A stretch of DNA of 64,000 nt from Gordoniibacillus kamchatkensis (GTDB lineage: Bacteria; Bacillota; Bacilli; Paenibacillales; NBRC-103111). The notes below the pieces were generated by a model. The model did not search any database and had not been told where the DNA came from. It saw only the letters and a list, made by a program, of their open reading frames with translations. Below are positions 1 to 8,170 of the stretch, in pieces. Where the stretch lies: contig NZ_JXAK01000004.1 of NCBI RefSeq assembly GCF_000829455.1, forward strand, positions 1-64,000, in the 5' to 3' direction. A program made the position numbers and the translations under genes. The first letter of the stretch is position 1. Every line of letters starts with the position of its first letter.

Positions 1-6
1 TGTTTC

Positions 7-71
7 CGCTAATACGTAATGTCCAAAAACTGACGGTAATGGTTGTCCGAATCCTGACCGATATAATGACC
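7..71 (+). repeat. Left-end subterminal transposase-binding repeats
   Basis: TGACSG-type units start at 31 and 55, a 24-bp period, with a weaker related unit near 7. They are inverted relative to the units at 3192 and 3216 on the right side. The unit at 55-71 (TGACCGATATAATGACC) is close to the reverse complement of the unit at 3192. Such multiple subterminal sites are usual for Mu/Tn7-like transposases with an ATPase partner. The binding role is inference. Confidence 0.6.
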
Positions 72-114
72 AGAACATCAATCCAGGGAAAGGAAAAGAC
101 GCCTCCATTTAGAT

Positions 115-726
115 GTGGAGCTGTTCGAGCAGCACCACTGGAGACGTCTTCCCACCACAATATGGTCATTGTATCAGATTTTTCGTTGGTTGAGAAGGAG
201 CCGGATACCGGCGTTTTTTGTTAGGAGTGCGGGACGTGTGCCTTGCCCATGCTGTGAGGGGGATTTAATCGTTGTAGGCAGTCGTCCACGGGCGTGGTAC
301 AAGAGTTGTGGGACTCGGGCAAAGCTCATCATTCGCCGCCTTCGTTGTGAGCCGTGCGCGACGATTCATCACGAACTGCCGGATCTGCTCGTACCCTACA
401 GGCGTTACGACGCAGAAAGCATCGAAGGTGTGCTGTCGGAGCCGGTGCGAGAGGACATTGCAGCAGACGAATCCACCATCGCCAGATGGAGAGGCTGGTT
501 TGCTCTCTGGGCACTGTATGCGGTATGCGTCTTGCAATCGATTGCCATTCGTTTTCATCTTCCTGTGGAGAACTCGTCCTGTCCTTCACAGTCCGCACTC
601 CACCACCCTGGACGGTTTGTCGGTAACGCCGCTGGATGGCTGAGAAGATCTGTCCGCCCCATCGCCAATTTAAATCTTTGGATTACAGACCCGTTCTGCC
701 TGTATGTCCGCACCCTTCTGTCATAA
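115..726 (+). CDS. DUF6431 family transposon accessory protein
   Basis: A 203-residue protein with a CPCC motif near residue 49 and paired cysteines CEPC near residue 80, followed by a helix-turn-helix-like stretch (ADESTIARWRGWFALW). The pattern matches DUF6431, found just upstream of DDE transposase and ExeA-type ATPase genes in Bacillales transposons. The cysteine pairs suggest a zinc ribbon and hence DNA binding at the element ends, but that role is inference. A GTG start at 115 is used because there is no better in-frame start; its ribosome binding site is weak. The gene ends 36 bp before the transposase. Confidence 0.6.
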   Translation: MELFEQHHWRRLPTTIWSLYQIFRWLRRSRIPAFFVRSAGRVPCPCCEGDLIVVGSRPRAWYKSCGTRAKLIIRRLRCEPCATIHHELPDLLVPYRRYDAESIEGVLSEPVREDIAADESTIARWRGWFALWALYAVCVLQSIAIRFHLPVENSSCPSQSALHHPGRFVGNAAGWLRRSVRPIANLNLWITDPFCLYVRTLLS

Positions 727-762
727 ACTCATGCTAATCCTGAATAAATGGAGGCATGAGAG

Positions 763-2115
763 ATGAAAGATCAGAGAAAAGCAGAGGATGTAGCGGAGCA
801 GCGGTTTACCTTCTTGTCACCGCTGCTCACGTCCGGATTGGATCCGGCCAAGGCCAAGGAGCTTCGAGCAGCGATTTGCTCTCAGACGGGACTGTCGGAG
901 CGTACCTTGCGTCGGTACTTAGCGAAGCACAGGACGGAGGGCTTCAGCGGACTAAAGCCGAAAGCCAAAGGCAGAAAGCTTGGCCCGGATGCCATTTCTG
1001 CGGAACTGCTGGAAGAAGCCATTCTCCTGCGTCGGGAAGTCCCGGGCCGCAGCGTCAGCCAGATCATTCAGATTTTGGAATGGGATCAGAAGGTGACACC
1101 GGGGAAGCTCAAACGCAGTACCCTGCAAGAACAACTGACCCAGCGCGGCTACAGTTCCCGGCAGATGCGGATGTACGCTAGCAGCGGAATCGCCGCCAGG
1201 CGGTTCCAAAAGCGCCATCGCAATAGTCTGTGGCAGTCAGATATAAAATTTGGCCCGTTTCTCCCCATTGGACCGGGCGGCACGAACAAGCAAGTGTACC
1301 TGGTCCTGTTCGTCGACGACGCCACCCGGTTCGTGCTTCATGGCGCCTTCTACGAGTCGCTGGAGAAGGCCATCGTCGAAGATTGCTTCCGCAAAGCCAT
1401 CGAGAAATATGGCTTACCAGAAGCGGTTTACTTCGACAACGGCAAGCAATACAAGAACAAATGGATGGGCCGGACTTGTGCCAAACTAGGCATTCGCCTG
1501 CTATTTGCAAAGCCGTATTCGCCGGAATCCAAGGGCAAGGTTGAGAGGCTAAACGGCGTAGTACAAGGATTTCTTAATGAAGTTTCACTCGAAAACGTAA
1601 AGACGCTAGAACAGCTCAATACCTGGTTTCAGGTATGGCTGAGCGAGTGCCATCAACACAAACCGCATTCCGCTTTGGAAGAGAAAAGCCCCGAAACGGC
1701 TTATCGGAGCGACGCGAAACCACTGCGCTTCGTGGAACCGGACATGTTGGCCAGCGCTTTCCTCCACTGTGAGGATCGGAAAGTGGACAAGGCTGGCTGC
1801 ATCAGTTTCATGGGCAAGAAGTATGAAGTCGGGCTTCTGTTCATCGGACGGACGGTTCAGGTCGCCTACGATCCGGCCGACATCGTGGAAGTGACGATCG
1901 AGCATGAAGGGCATACACCATGGAAAGCCCGTGAACTCGTCATCGGGGAACGATCAGGCCGAAGGCCGCAACTTCCGGATCACCTTCAGCCGGAAGCGGC
2001 AGACTCCTCCCGTCTGCTTCGCGGCGCTGAGCGCAGACATGCGGAGCGCCATGTTCAGCAGGCACACGCGGTCTCCTACCGGACCGTCCGGAAAGAGGAG
2101 GACGGCCATGTTTGA
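763..2115 (+). CDS. DDE integrase-type transposase (rve domain)
   Basis: A 450-residue transposase. Residues about 1-60 hold a helix-turn-helix (GLSERTLRRYLAKH). The rve catalytic core follows: first Asp in QSDIKFGPF, second Asp in YFDNGKQYKN, and Glu in SPESKGKVERLNG, the DDE order expected for cutting and joining DNA. A C-terminal beta-barrel (Mu-type) region runs to about residue 380, then a basic tail. It ends inside the start of the ATPase gene (8-bp overlap), which fits translational coupling. Length and motifs look complete, so the element may be active. Confidence 0.88.
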   Translation: MKDQRKAEDVAEQRFTFLSPLLTSGLDPAKAKELRAAICSQTGLSERTLRRYLAKHRTEGFSGLKPKAKGRKLGPDAISAELLEEAILLRREVPGRSVSQIIQILEWDQKVTPGKLKRSTLQEQLTQRGYSSRQMRMYASSGIAARRFQKRHRNSLWQSDIKFGPFLPIGPGGTNKQVYLVLFVDDATRFVLHGAFYESLEKAIVEDCFRKAIEKYGLPEAVYFDNGKQYKNKWMGRTCAKLGIRLLFAKPYSPESKGKVERLNGVVQGFLNEVSLENVKTLEQLNTWFQVWLSECHQHKPHSALEEKSPETAYRSDAKPLRFVEPDMLASAFLHCEDRKVDKAGCISFMGKKYEVGLLFIGRTVQVAYDPADIVEVTIEHEGHTPWKARELVIGERSGRRPQLPDHLQPEAADSSRLLRGAERRHAERHVQQAHAVSYRTVRKEEDGHV

Positions 2116-2908
2116 ATCGTTTTACGAGCTGAGTCGAACACCGTTTTCACGGGATATGCCGACCGAGGAACTGTATGCGTCCGTCATGCTGGAGGAGACG
2201 TTGGGACGGCTCGAATACACCGCCGAGCGCCAGCTCTTTGCTGTCATTACCGGCGACTGCGGTACGGGCAAAACGACAACCATTCGCAGGTTTACCTCGG
2301 CGCTGGATGCGGCGAAATATAAGATCTTGTATCTGTCGGATTCGAAGCTGACGCCCCGTCACTTCTACAAGGGGATGCTTGAGCAACTCGGATGCGAATC
2401 GAAGTTCTACCGCGGCGATGCCAAGCGGCAATTGCACCGGGAGATTGAGCTCATGCGCGGCATTCACCGCCTGCTACCGGTTGTCATCGTCGACGAAGCC
2501 CACCTGTTGGATCGGGAAATGCTCGAGGAAGTACGGTTTCTGCTGAACTTCAAAATGGATGCCCAAAGCCCCATGGCGCTTATTCTGGTCGGTCAAAGCG
2601 AACTTTGGGACCGGCTTCGTCTGCAAGCCTACGCCGCCATCCGCCAGCGAATCGATTTGCAGTGCAAGCTGCCGCACTTCGACCGCGCTCAGGCCAGAGA
2701 GTATATCGGGCGTCATCTAGCCTACGCCGGCAGCGAGCATGACATCTTCTCAGACGGAGCCGTCGATGAGGTATACCGCTTCTCAAGCGGATCCGCGCGG
2801 CTTATCAACAAAGTGTGTACCCACAGCCTGATTTATGGGGCGCAGAATAAGCGGCGGATCATCGACGACCACATGGTGAAGCACGTCATTCAGGGCGAGC
2901 TTTCATGA
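2108..2908 (+). CDS. ExeA/TniB-like AAA ATPase, transposition partner
   Basis: A 266-residue P-loop ATPase starting at the ATG that overlaps the transposase stop; a longer upstream reading in this frame only shadows the transposase tail. Visible motifs are Walker A GDCGTGKTT (about residues 48-56), Walker B VVIVDEAHLL, and sensor-like VGQSELWDRL. The N-terminal phrase FYELSRTPFSRDMP is characteristic of ExeA-type AAA proteins coupled to transposases. By analogy with TniB/TnsC it probably selects target DNA and activates the transposase. It overlaps the next gene by 4 bp (ATGA). Confidence 0.88.
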   Translation: MFESFYELSRTPFSRDMPTEELYASVMLEETLGRLEYTAERQLFAVITGDCGTGKTTTIRRFTSALDAAKYKILYLSDSKLTPRHFYKGMLEQLGCESKFYRGDAKRQLHREIELMRGIHRLLPVVIVDEAHLLDREMLEEVRFLLNFKMDAQSPMALILVGQSELWDRLRLQAYAAIRQRIDLQCKLPHFDRAQAREYIGRHLAYAGSEHDIFSDGAVDEVYRFSSGSARLINKVCTHSLIYGAQNKRRIIDDHMVKHVIQGELS

Positions 2909-3129
2909 CCAGATCGTGGAACAAGATGACGTATGACAAAGACGGGGCGTGCTGGGTGGTATACCTCGGCGGTCGCTCGTATACGCTGCATTGCGGCGAG
3001 TGCATAGAAATTCGAATCGGAGACAAGGGAATTCCTTGTAGGATTGAGTTGGATCGCGACTGGTACGTGATCATGCGGGAAGCCAGGTTCAACTTGAGGA
3101 AGAAGGAAACTTACCAAGTAGACATCTAA
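2905..3129 (+). CDS. DUF5348 family small protein
   Basis: A 74-residue, Trp- and Arg-rich protein with the pattern LHCGECIEIRIG and RDWYV. It resembles DUF5348, a small protein often found as the last gene of this transposon type. Its start overlaps the ATPase stop by 4 bp, so the four genes look like one operon. The fold suggests a small beta-barrel (SH3-like), but no function is known to me. A terminator follows at once. Confidence 0.65.
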   Translation: MTRSWNKMTYDKDGACWVVYLGGRSYTLHCGECIEIRIGDKGIPCRIELDRDWYVIMREARFNLRKKETYQVDI

Positions 3130-3134
3130 CAAGA

Positions 3135-3170
3135 ACGGGAAAGCCATAAATTCGGGCTTTCCCGTCTTCG
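3135..3170 (+). terminator. Terminator of the transposon operon
   Basis: Perfect 11-bp stem (ACGGGAAAGCC paired with GGCTTTCCCGT, arms 3135-3145 and 3155-3165) followed by CTTC. The T tract is weak but the position, right after the last transposon gene, fits. Confidence 0.6.
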
Positions 3171-3191
3171 ATGCTCTACGGTCACGATTAT

Positions 3192-3250
3192 CGTCAAATA
3201 TCGGTCAGCAGACATCGTCAATTTTCGGTCAAAATACGATGTCAGTAACA
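3192..3250 (-). repeat. Right-end subterminal repeats of the transposon
   Basis: Units CGTCAAATATCGGTCA at 3192-3207 and CGTCAATTTTCGGTCA at 3216-3231 lie 24 bp apart. A degenerate third unit begins at 3237. They mirror the left-end units and define the right end, likely at 3250. Confidence 0.65.
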
Positions 3251-3270
3251 CTAATGATAATTAAAATGAA

Positions 3271-4564
3271 ATGCGTAGTAACATGGCGTTAAAAAAGGTT
3301 AAAATTGTTAACTTTAAGTCTTTTCAAGATGAGTTTGAATTAGAATTGGATAAGGGAGTAAATATCATTGTACGTGACAATGAGGCAGGTAAATCAACGA
3401 TATTAGAAGCTATTCATCTTGCTTTAACCGGAATGTACAATGGGAAGTATCTTAAAAATGAGTTGACTCAATATCTTTTTAATAATGACGTATTAAATAG
3501 TTTTTTTTGACAAATTAAAACAAAATAAAGCTACTGAGTTACCTTACATATTAATTGAATTATATTTTGATGGTGGGGATTGGCCGCTGTTTGAAGGGGA
3601 CGGAAATAGTGAAAAAGCTCATGGGTGTGGCGTCTCGTTTAAAATAGCTTTTGATGAGAAGTATAAGTCTGAGTACGAACATTTGATAAGAACGGAAGAA
3701 TTAAGGACACTTCCAATAGAATATGATGATGTTATTTGGAATTCTTTTGCTCGTGATCATAGTGTAACAGCTAAAAGTATTGAAGAAAAGGCAAAAATTT
3801 TGAAAACCATGATTCGCGATGGACAAGCAACGCTAAATCAAAAACGAATGGAATGGACCAACATTGGGGTCACAGGGATTTTTCAAAATTATAGTGTGTA
3901 TGAGAACAATCGATTAGAATTGAACGAGCTGCTTTATCATCTTGGTCTCATTCCTGAGGTAGCATCCATTGATGGGAGATTATTAACGACAGAACAAACC
4001 GAGGAGCTTACATCATGTTGCCAGCAAGGCAAACGATATTTGCGATACACCCCAAATCGATTGGGAAAGGTCGATATTTCTCATATTAATGATGAGTGTT
4101 GTAGTCAATATGTCGATTTGGCGCTTAAGGATAAAGTTGCAATTTGGAAAGAAACTCACTTAAGAAAAGAGTTTCTAAATAGAGTTTGGAAGATGGAGCA
4201 AGCGAAGACTTTAACATCTGAAGCCTTCCAATCGTCAACAAGCGTAAGACTCGAGACAGGGTCTCTTTCCTTGTTAAAGACACCAGTGACATATAAAGCA
4301 GTAGATGTGTATCAACGGTTTGGGTCTGATACATTGATTCATTGTTCCTATGTAAATTCAGAGACACTAGATGAATGTGCCGCGAGAGGGTACTTGAACA
4401 AGTCAGAGTTAGATTCGCTTAGAAAATTAGTTGATGTTCAAGAAAGATATATACTGATGACACGGCAGACTGAAGAAGAGAAGCATAGACAGTTGGATTT
4501 TAAATCGAAAAAACTTTCGTGGATTAGTCAGTCAAAATCATTTGGCAACGGAAGTGCGATATAA
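3271..4564 (+). pseudogene. Frameshifted OLD-type AAA ATPase, probably chimeric
   Basis: The first 80 codons read as the N-terminus of an OLD/RecF-like ATPase: LKKVKIVNFKSF, then Walker A DNEAGKST and LEAIHLALTG. The frame stops at 3510 inside a run of eight T (3501-3508). Removing one T joins it to the next frame (from 3509), which continues the same family (PYILIELYFDG, then LPIEYDDVIWNSFARD) to about 3780. After that the sequence no longer looks like OLD proteins, and there is no TOPRIM region, so the 3' half (to 4564) is probably from another gene. No clear ribosome binding site is seen. AT-rich compared with the transposon. Confidence 0.6.
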
Positions 4565-4760
4565 GCTACGCCCAAAGAAATGATTAAATGGGGGTTCTGT
4601 TTAATGATGCGGTGTTATCGGTAAGCTCGCTACCCCCACTGAAAAAAGCGCTTTTATTTTTATTTAATTATCCAAAGTGTCACACATATGTCTGTCGTGT
4701 AGAACAGGTTTCGAGGTAATAAAATTATCGCTTCTACTAAATCATTCTCAATCAGTTTTA

Positions 4761-5044
4761 GGTAATAAAATAACGCTGATCGATATACTGGGCACCGAAA
4801 CCGATGATGTCATCGACAAAGTGCAGTTGAAGATTGAGCGGTCGAAGATTTACCGCAATTTGGACATAATGGACGAACGAGAGCGGAAGTCGTGGTGGGC
4901 CGGTTCGGGCTCGAGGCTGGCGGCGAGGAGCGGACGCAACGGGAGATCGCGAAGGAGCTCGGCATCTCGCGCAACTACGTGTCGCGGCTTGAAAAACGGG
5001 CGCTGATGAAGCTGTACCATGAGTTTTATAAGTCGAAGCGGTGA
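4761..5044 (+). pseudogene. sigK: 3' fragment of sigma-K (SpoIIIC-like part), frameshifted
   Basis: From GNKITLIDILG the frame matches sigma-K region 3 and 4: [15 protein letters not shown], then DIMDERER. A single missing base near 4884-4888 moves the rest to another frame, which reads [30 protein letters not shown] and [13 protein letters not shown], the classic sigma-K -35-binding helix-turn-helix and C-terminus. Everything upstream of GNK (regions 1-3) is absent, so the piece cannot work as a sigma factor. An intact copy presumably lies elsewhere. Confidence 0.85.
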
Positions 5045-5088
5045 ACAAGCAATGTTGGAGGTAAGTAGATTAATTTGAAATTGATTGA

Positions 5089-5116
5089 AAGGGAGCAGGG
5101 TTAGCTCCCTGTTTTA
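5089..5116 (+). terminator. Hairpin after the sigK fragment
   Basis: AGGGAGC paired with GCTCCCT (5090-5096 and 5104-5110) followed by GTTTTAAT. A modest rho-independent terminator, likely inherited from the sigma-K gene. Confidence 0.5.
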
Positions 5117-5257
5117 ATAATATATGGGAATTGACAATTTAATACGAAAATATTGCCCTACGGCGGAGCTGAAGTTTTTTTTCATGAAGGAATAATCATA
5201 CAACAAGACATTTCCCTCTATTTGTCGACGTGCTTAAGATATCCAACAATTGTAAAA

Positions 5258-5596
5258 CTAAATGGACTCCCGGATCCTCTTAGGAAGGCTTTTAACAACC
5301 ATTTCGTATGACTGGTCAATCATTGCAAAGATATCCGATTCTGGCAAAGAACCCTCGAGAATAATCGTATTCCAGTGCTGTTTGTTCATATGATACCCCG
5401 GTCGAACGTCCTCATGCTGCTCTCTCAAGGTTTCCGCAATCACCGGGTCGCATTTTAGGATCAAGAACCCTTTTTCCTCATAAAAAAGAGCGAATACTTT
5501 ACCTGCAATTTTTATCGCGAGTGGATCGGTTCCCAAGGGATAATCCTTAATCGCTCCTTTTTTGTTTAGACAGTATTCGATGAAATTATTTTTCAA
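5258..5596 (-). CDS. MmcQ/YjbR family protein, copy 1
   Basis: A 112-residue protein with the family hallmarks: CLNKKGAIKDYPLG near the start, KVFALFYEEKG in the middle, and the phrase HMNKQHWNTI followed by LPESDIFAMIDQSYE near the C-terminus. The family has a CyaY-like fold and is annotated as DNA-binding-like; the biochemical role is unknown. It has a near-identical paralogue at 18513-18857, and the similarity continues into both flanks. Ribosome binding site AAGGAGAT lies just upstream on the minus strand. Confidence 0.85.
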   Translation of the reverse strand: MKNNFIEYCLNKKGAIKDYPLGTDPLAIKIAGKVFALFYEEKGFLILKCDPVIAETLREQHEDVRPGYHMNKQHWNTIILEGSLPESDIFAMIDQSYEMVVKSLPKRIRESI

Positions 5597-5672
5597 ACCG
5601 GTTTATCTCCTTCGTAATGACATCGTAAAGTCCATGCCGTTTATCTAAACCGTCGGCAGAGATCTGAGCATA

Positions 5673-6374
5673 TCAATGTGTAGAGTTTCGAGGAATATTT
5701 TCTTCAAGTATTGTAACAGCAAGTTGAACAGACAGGCGTGATGTCTTAACGACCCCTTCCTTGGCAAGCTCGCTCATCACGCCACTGACCGCTTCGCGGC
5801 TAGCACCAAGCATATTAGCAATCTCTTGATGCGAAAGAGGCAGATCGATCAGCGCATATCCGTCTTGAATGACGCCGAATTTTGCGCTCAGTGTGGAAAG
5901 AAGATGGAGCACGCGTTTTCTAAGACCATGAAGCGCAAGCTGCTCCAATTGTTCCTCCCGCTCGTTTAAGCGGTCGCTGAGCGCTTTAAGGAATTTGAGC
6001 GCAAGCTGAGGCCGATTGATCATCAGCCGTTCGAACTGAGGCTCGGACATGGAGCAAATAAGCGACGATTCCATCGCTTCAATATAAACCCCCCTGGTTC
6101 CGAACGAGAATGAATTTAATTCTCCGAATATATTTCCTCTTGTGAGAATGCCAAGCGTGAACTGTTTTCCGCTGTCGTTCAGTTTATAGAGTCTAAGTTT
6201 GCCCTCCTTGACGAAATAGAGTCCCTCGCGAGTAGACTCCGGGGTTTGGACCAATGTGTTTTTTGTGATCCAATTGAAATGATGGATGGTATCTAGCTGA
6301 TCGATTTCTCTAATTTCTTCTCGCGACATTTCTTCAAAAATACTTATTTGCGATAAATACCAGAGCTTGTTCAT
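5673..6374 (-). CDS. Crp/Fnr family transcriptional regulator
   Basis: About 233 residues from the ATG at 6374 (MNKLWYLSQISIFEEM), the usual beginning of this family; an extra 18 upstream codons are open but atypical. Residues about 15-130 form a cyclic-nucleotide-binding-like beta-roll (GNIFGELNSF at the phosphate-cassette position). A helix-turn-helix follows: LSHQEIANMLGASREAVSGVMSEL. No Fnr cysteine cluster is visible at the N-terminus, so an oxygen-sensing Fe-S type is unlikely. It lies 68 bp behind the epimerase-peroxiredoxin gene on the same strand, probably in one transcript, and may regulate it or the divergent peroxiredoxin. Confidence 0.85.
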   Translation of the reverse strand: MNKLWYLSQISIFEEMSREEIREIDQLDTIHHFNWITKNTLVQTPESTREGLYFVKEGKLRLYKLNDSGKQFTLGILTRGNIFGELNSFSFGTRGVYIEAMESSLICSMSEPQFERLMINRPQLALKFLKALSDRLNEREEQLEQLALHGLRKRVLHLLSTLSAKFGVIQDGYALIDLPLSHQEIANMLGASREAVSGVMSELAKEGVVKTSRLSVQLAVTILEENIPRNSTH

Positions 6375-6442
6375 CGGATATATCGGGCCTCCCCAATAAT
6401 GTAGCAAAGTCATTGGCGTTAGTTGCAATAACCTTATTGCAA

Positions 6443-7957
6443 CTAACGGACTTTTTTTAAGGCTTCGGACGGTTCCATACGCGTTCTATGGTTTAAATCT
6501 GAAGTGCCAGCTATTACGGTTCCTTTTTTATCGATAATATATGTGGCTGTGACTGGAAGCTCAAATGTATGGTCACCGTTATATTGATGTAGCTCAATAC
6601 CGGATTTTTCCTGAATGGCTTGCATAAAGTCAGGCAGCTTGTATTTAAGATTGTAGTTTTCCGCAGTTTTGTTATTCACATCGCTAAGGACGAAGAAGCT
6701 CAGTTCGTGTTTTTCTTTCATGGAAAGCGAATGATCCGGTGTTTGCGGGCTAATGGCAATCAATTGAGCACCGGCAGCTTTAATCTCATTCATGATGCGC
6801 TCATAGGCCTTCAATTGCAAATTGCAGTACGGGCACCATTCACCTCGATAGAACACGATAATTACGGGGCCCTTGGCTAGTTCTTTAGATAATGTGACGG
6901 GTTTGCCCGTAGCATCTTCCAGGGTAAAATCCGGAGCCTTATCTCCGATATTCAGTCCTTTGCCTGCACCTTGATCTCGAAGGTCCTGAAGCAATCTGGC
7001 AAATGTCGCCGCGGCATCTGGCGACATTTGGTTTTGAGCCTGAAATGCATCAAGTTCATCCTTTAAGCTTCTTTCCCATTTAGAAATACTGTCCTGGACC
7101 ATAAGCGAAATCGATTTTTGAATTGGAGAAAATTCAAATCCTAAAGATGCTGCTCTGGTATTCAATATCTTCCAAGTACAAGGAAACATGGCGTAGGGGG
7201 ATAAAGTTTGTTCTTCATGTCGGCCTACATGAAACAGCGGGGTCGTATTCAAGAAGTCCCCTATCTCATAACAGAGTTCTTGGATGCTTAAGTAACCGCT
7301 ATTCGCCGCATTGATTGGTCCGACAAAATCGGATTTGGCTCCGATAAAATTAAGAAATTCGGCCGCATCCCACGCTGTCACATAAGTAATAGGGTGCTCG
7401 GCTTCCAACACGCCAATCGATTTATGTTCGGCGATATGCTTCACATAGTAATCAAACCGGCCTGTATAATCGTCGGTTCCCGATACGACCATGGCTACGC
7501 GAACCGCAACGACGGGAAATGTCGCATTCCGGAAGAAATAGGCTTCGGCTTGACGTTTTCCTTCGGCATAATCATATTTCTGAGCGTCTAAATCATAGCT
7601 GTATTGTTCCGGCATGAAATCGTCTTCGGTGATTTCGGTATCTTTACTATTATAAACTGCCATGCTCGAGGTTAAAATATATCGCTTAACGCGATCGCCA
7701 AACGCTTCCACGGCGATTTTGGCATCTTGAGGATTAAAGCAGATTTGATCGTAGACGACATCATAATAACAATTGCCGAACGCTTCCATCATGGCATCCC
7801 GATTCGTCCGGTCCACCTTTATTCGGGTTACGGCGTCGCCAAAATCATCCGATGTCTGACCTCTTGTTGCAATGGTCACATCGTGACCGTCCCCGATTAA
7901 TAAATGGACTAAGCGGCGACCGAAAAACGCTGTTCCTCCTAAAACGAGTATCTTCAT
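6443..7957 (-). CDS. NAD-dependent epimerase fused to AhpC/TSA-like peroxiredoxin
   Basis: A single 504-codon frame holds two enzymes. Residues 1 to about 310 are an extended SDR/NAD-dependent epimerase: nucleotide-binding LGGTAFFGRRLV and YxxxK as YAEGKRQAE. From about residue 312 (SLKDELDAFQAQ) the sequence reads like the natural start of a stand-alone peroxiredoxin-like protein, with GDKAPDFTL, the redox motif EWCPYCNLQLKAYE and SPQTPDHSLSMKEK. The join looks like two neighbouring genes whose stop and start were lost. The start at 7957 has a good AAAGGAG site. Divergent from the peroxiredoxin at 8171, to which its C-terminal half is clearly related. Confidence 0.85.
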   Translation of the reverse strand: MKILVLGGTAFFGRRLVHLLIGDGHDVTIATRGQTSDDFGDAVTRIKVDRTNRDAMMEAFGNCYYDVVYDQICFNPQDAKIAVEAFGDRVKRYILTSSMAVYNSKDTEITEDDFMPEQYSYDLDAQKYDYAEGKRQAEAYFFRNATFPVVAVRVAMVVSGTDDYTGRFDYYVKHIAEHKSIGVLEAEHPITYVTAWDAAEFLNFIGAKSDFVGPINAANSGYLSIQELCYEIGDFLNTTPLFHVGRHEEQTLSPYAMFPCTWKILNTRAASLGFEFSPIQKSISLMVQDSISKWERSLKDELDAFQAQNQMSPDAAATFARLLQDLRDQGAGKGLNIGDKAPDFTLEDATGKPVTLSKELAKGPVIIVFYRGEWCPYCNLQLKAYERIMNEIKAAGAQLIAISPQTPDHSLSMKEKHELSFFVLSDVNNKTAENYNLKYKLPDFMQAIQEKSGIELHQYNGDHTFELPVTATYIIDKKGTVIAGTSDLNHRTRMEPSEALKKVR

Positions 7958-8073
7958 CCATATTCTCCTTTCACGTTTGAATTCTTACTTTTATTAATTG
8001 AGCGAATTTTCTCCTGCCATCCAGGACAAAGTAAAATTTGATATTTCAATGGGCGTTTGGTTTACAGACTAAC

Positions 8074-8092
8074 ATGCCGGTCGAATCGGCAT
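8074..8092. promoter_or_regulatory. Palindromic operator candidate, copy 1
   Basis: ATGCCG-7-CGGCAT inverted repeat in the divergent region between the fusion gene and the peroxiredoxin. The same palindrome with the same downstream sequence recurs at 20544-20562 and 24870-24888, each ahead of a peroxiredoxin gene or remnant. Its conservation inside otherwise drifting copies suggests a regulator site; the regulator is not known. Confidence 0.5.
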
Positions 8093-8170
8093 CTGTCATC
8101 TACATTACAGTACTTCGATTTTTATAGAATTATAATCATGCTATCTTTCGATAGTGGAGGTTTCAAAACA

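Larger units (their letters stand above)
1..3250 (+). mobile_element. Transposon with DDE transposase, AAA ATPase, DUF6431 and DUF5348 genes
   Basis: Four codirectional, overlapping genes (115-3129) make a self-contained transposition module: a zinc-ribbon-like DUF6431 protein, a DDE integrase-type transposase, an ExeA/TniB-like ATPase and a small DUF5348 protein. This gene set is known to travel together in Bacillales. The right end carries two copies of CGTCAAatatCGGTCA-type repeats at 3192-3207 and 3216-3231, 24 bp apart; the left end carries inverted versions at 31 and 55, also 24 bp apart. The right terminus is probably at 3250 because the reverse strand there begins TGTTACTGAC. The left terminus is at or just outside the window edge and was not fixed. 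Confidence 0.75.

Noticed and set aside
1904-2107. Upstream extension of the ATPase frame
   Set aside because: This part overlaps the C-terminus of the transposase; the family start phrase MFESFYELSRTPF begins at 2108.
4600-5044. A skin-type developmental split of sigK
   Set aside because: The fragment begins about 30 codons beyond the known skin junction, there is no recombinase gene nearby and the fragment is frameshifted. Kept only as a point to check.
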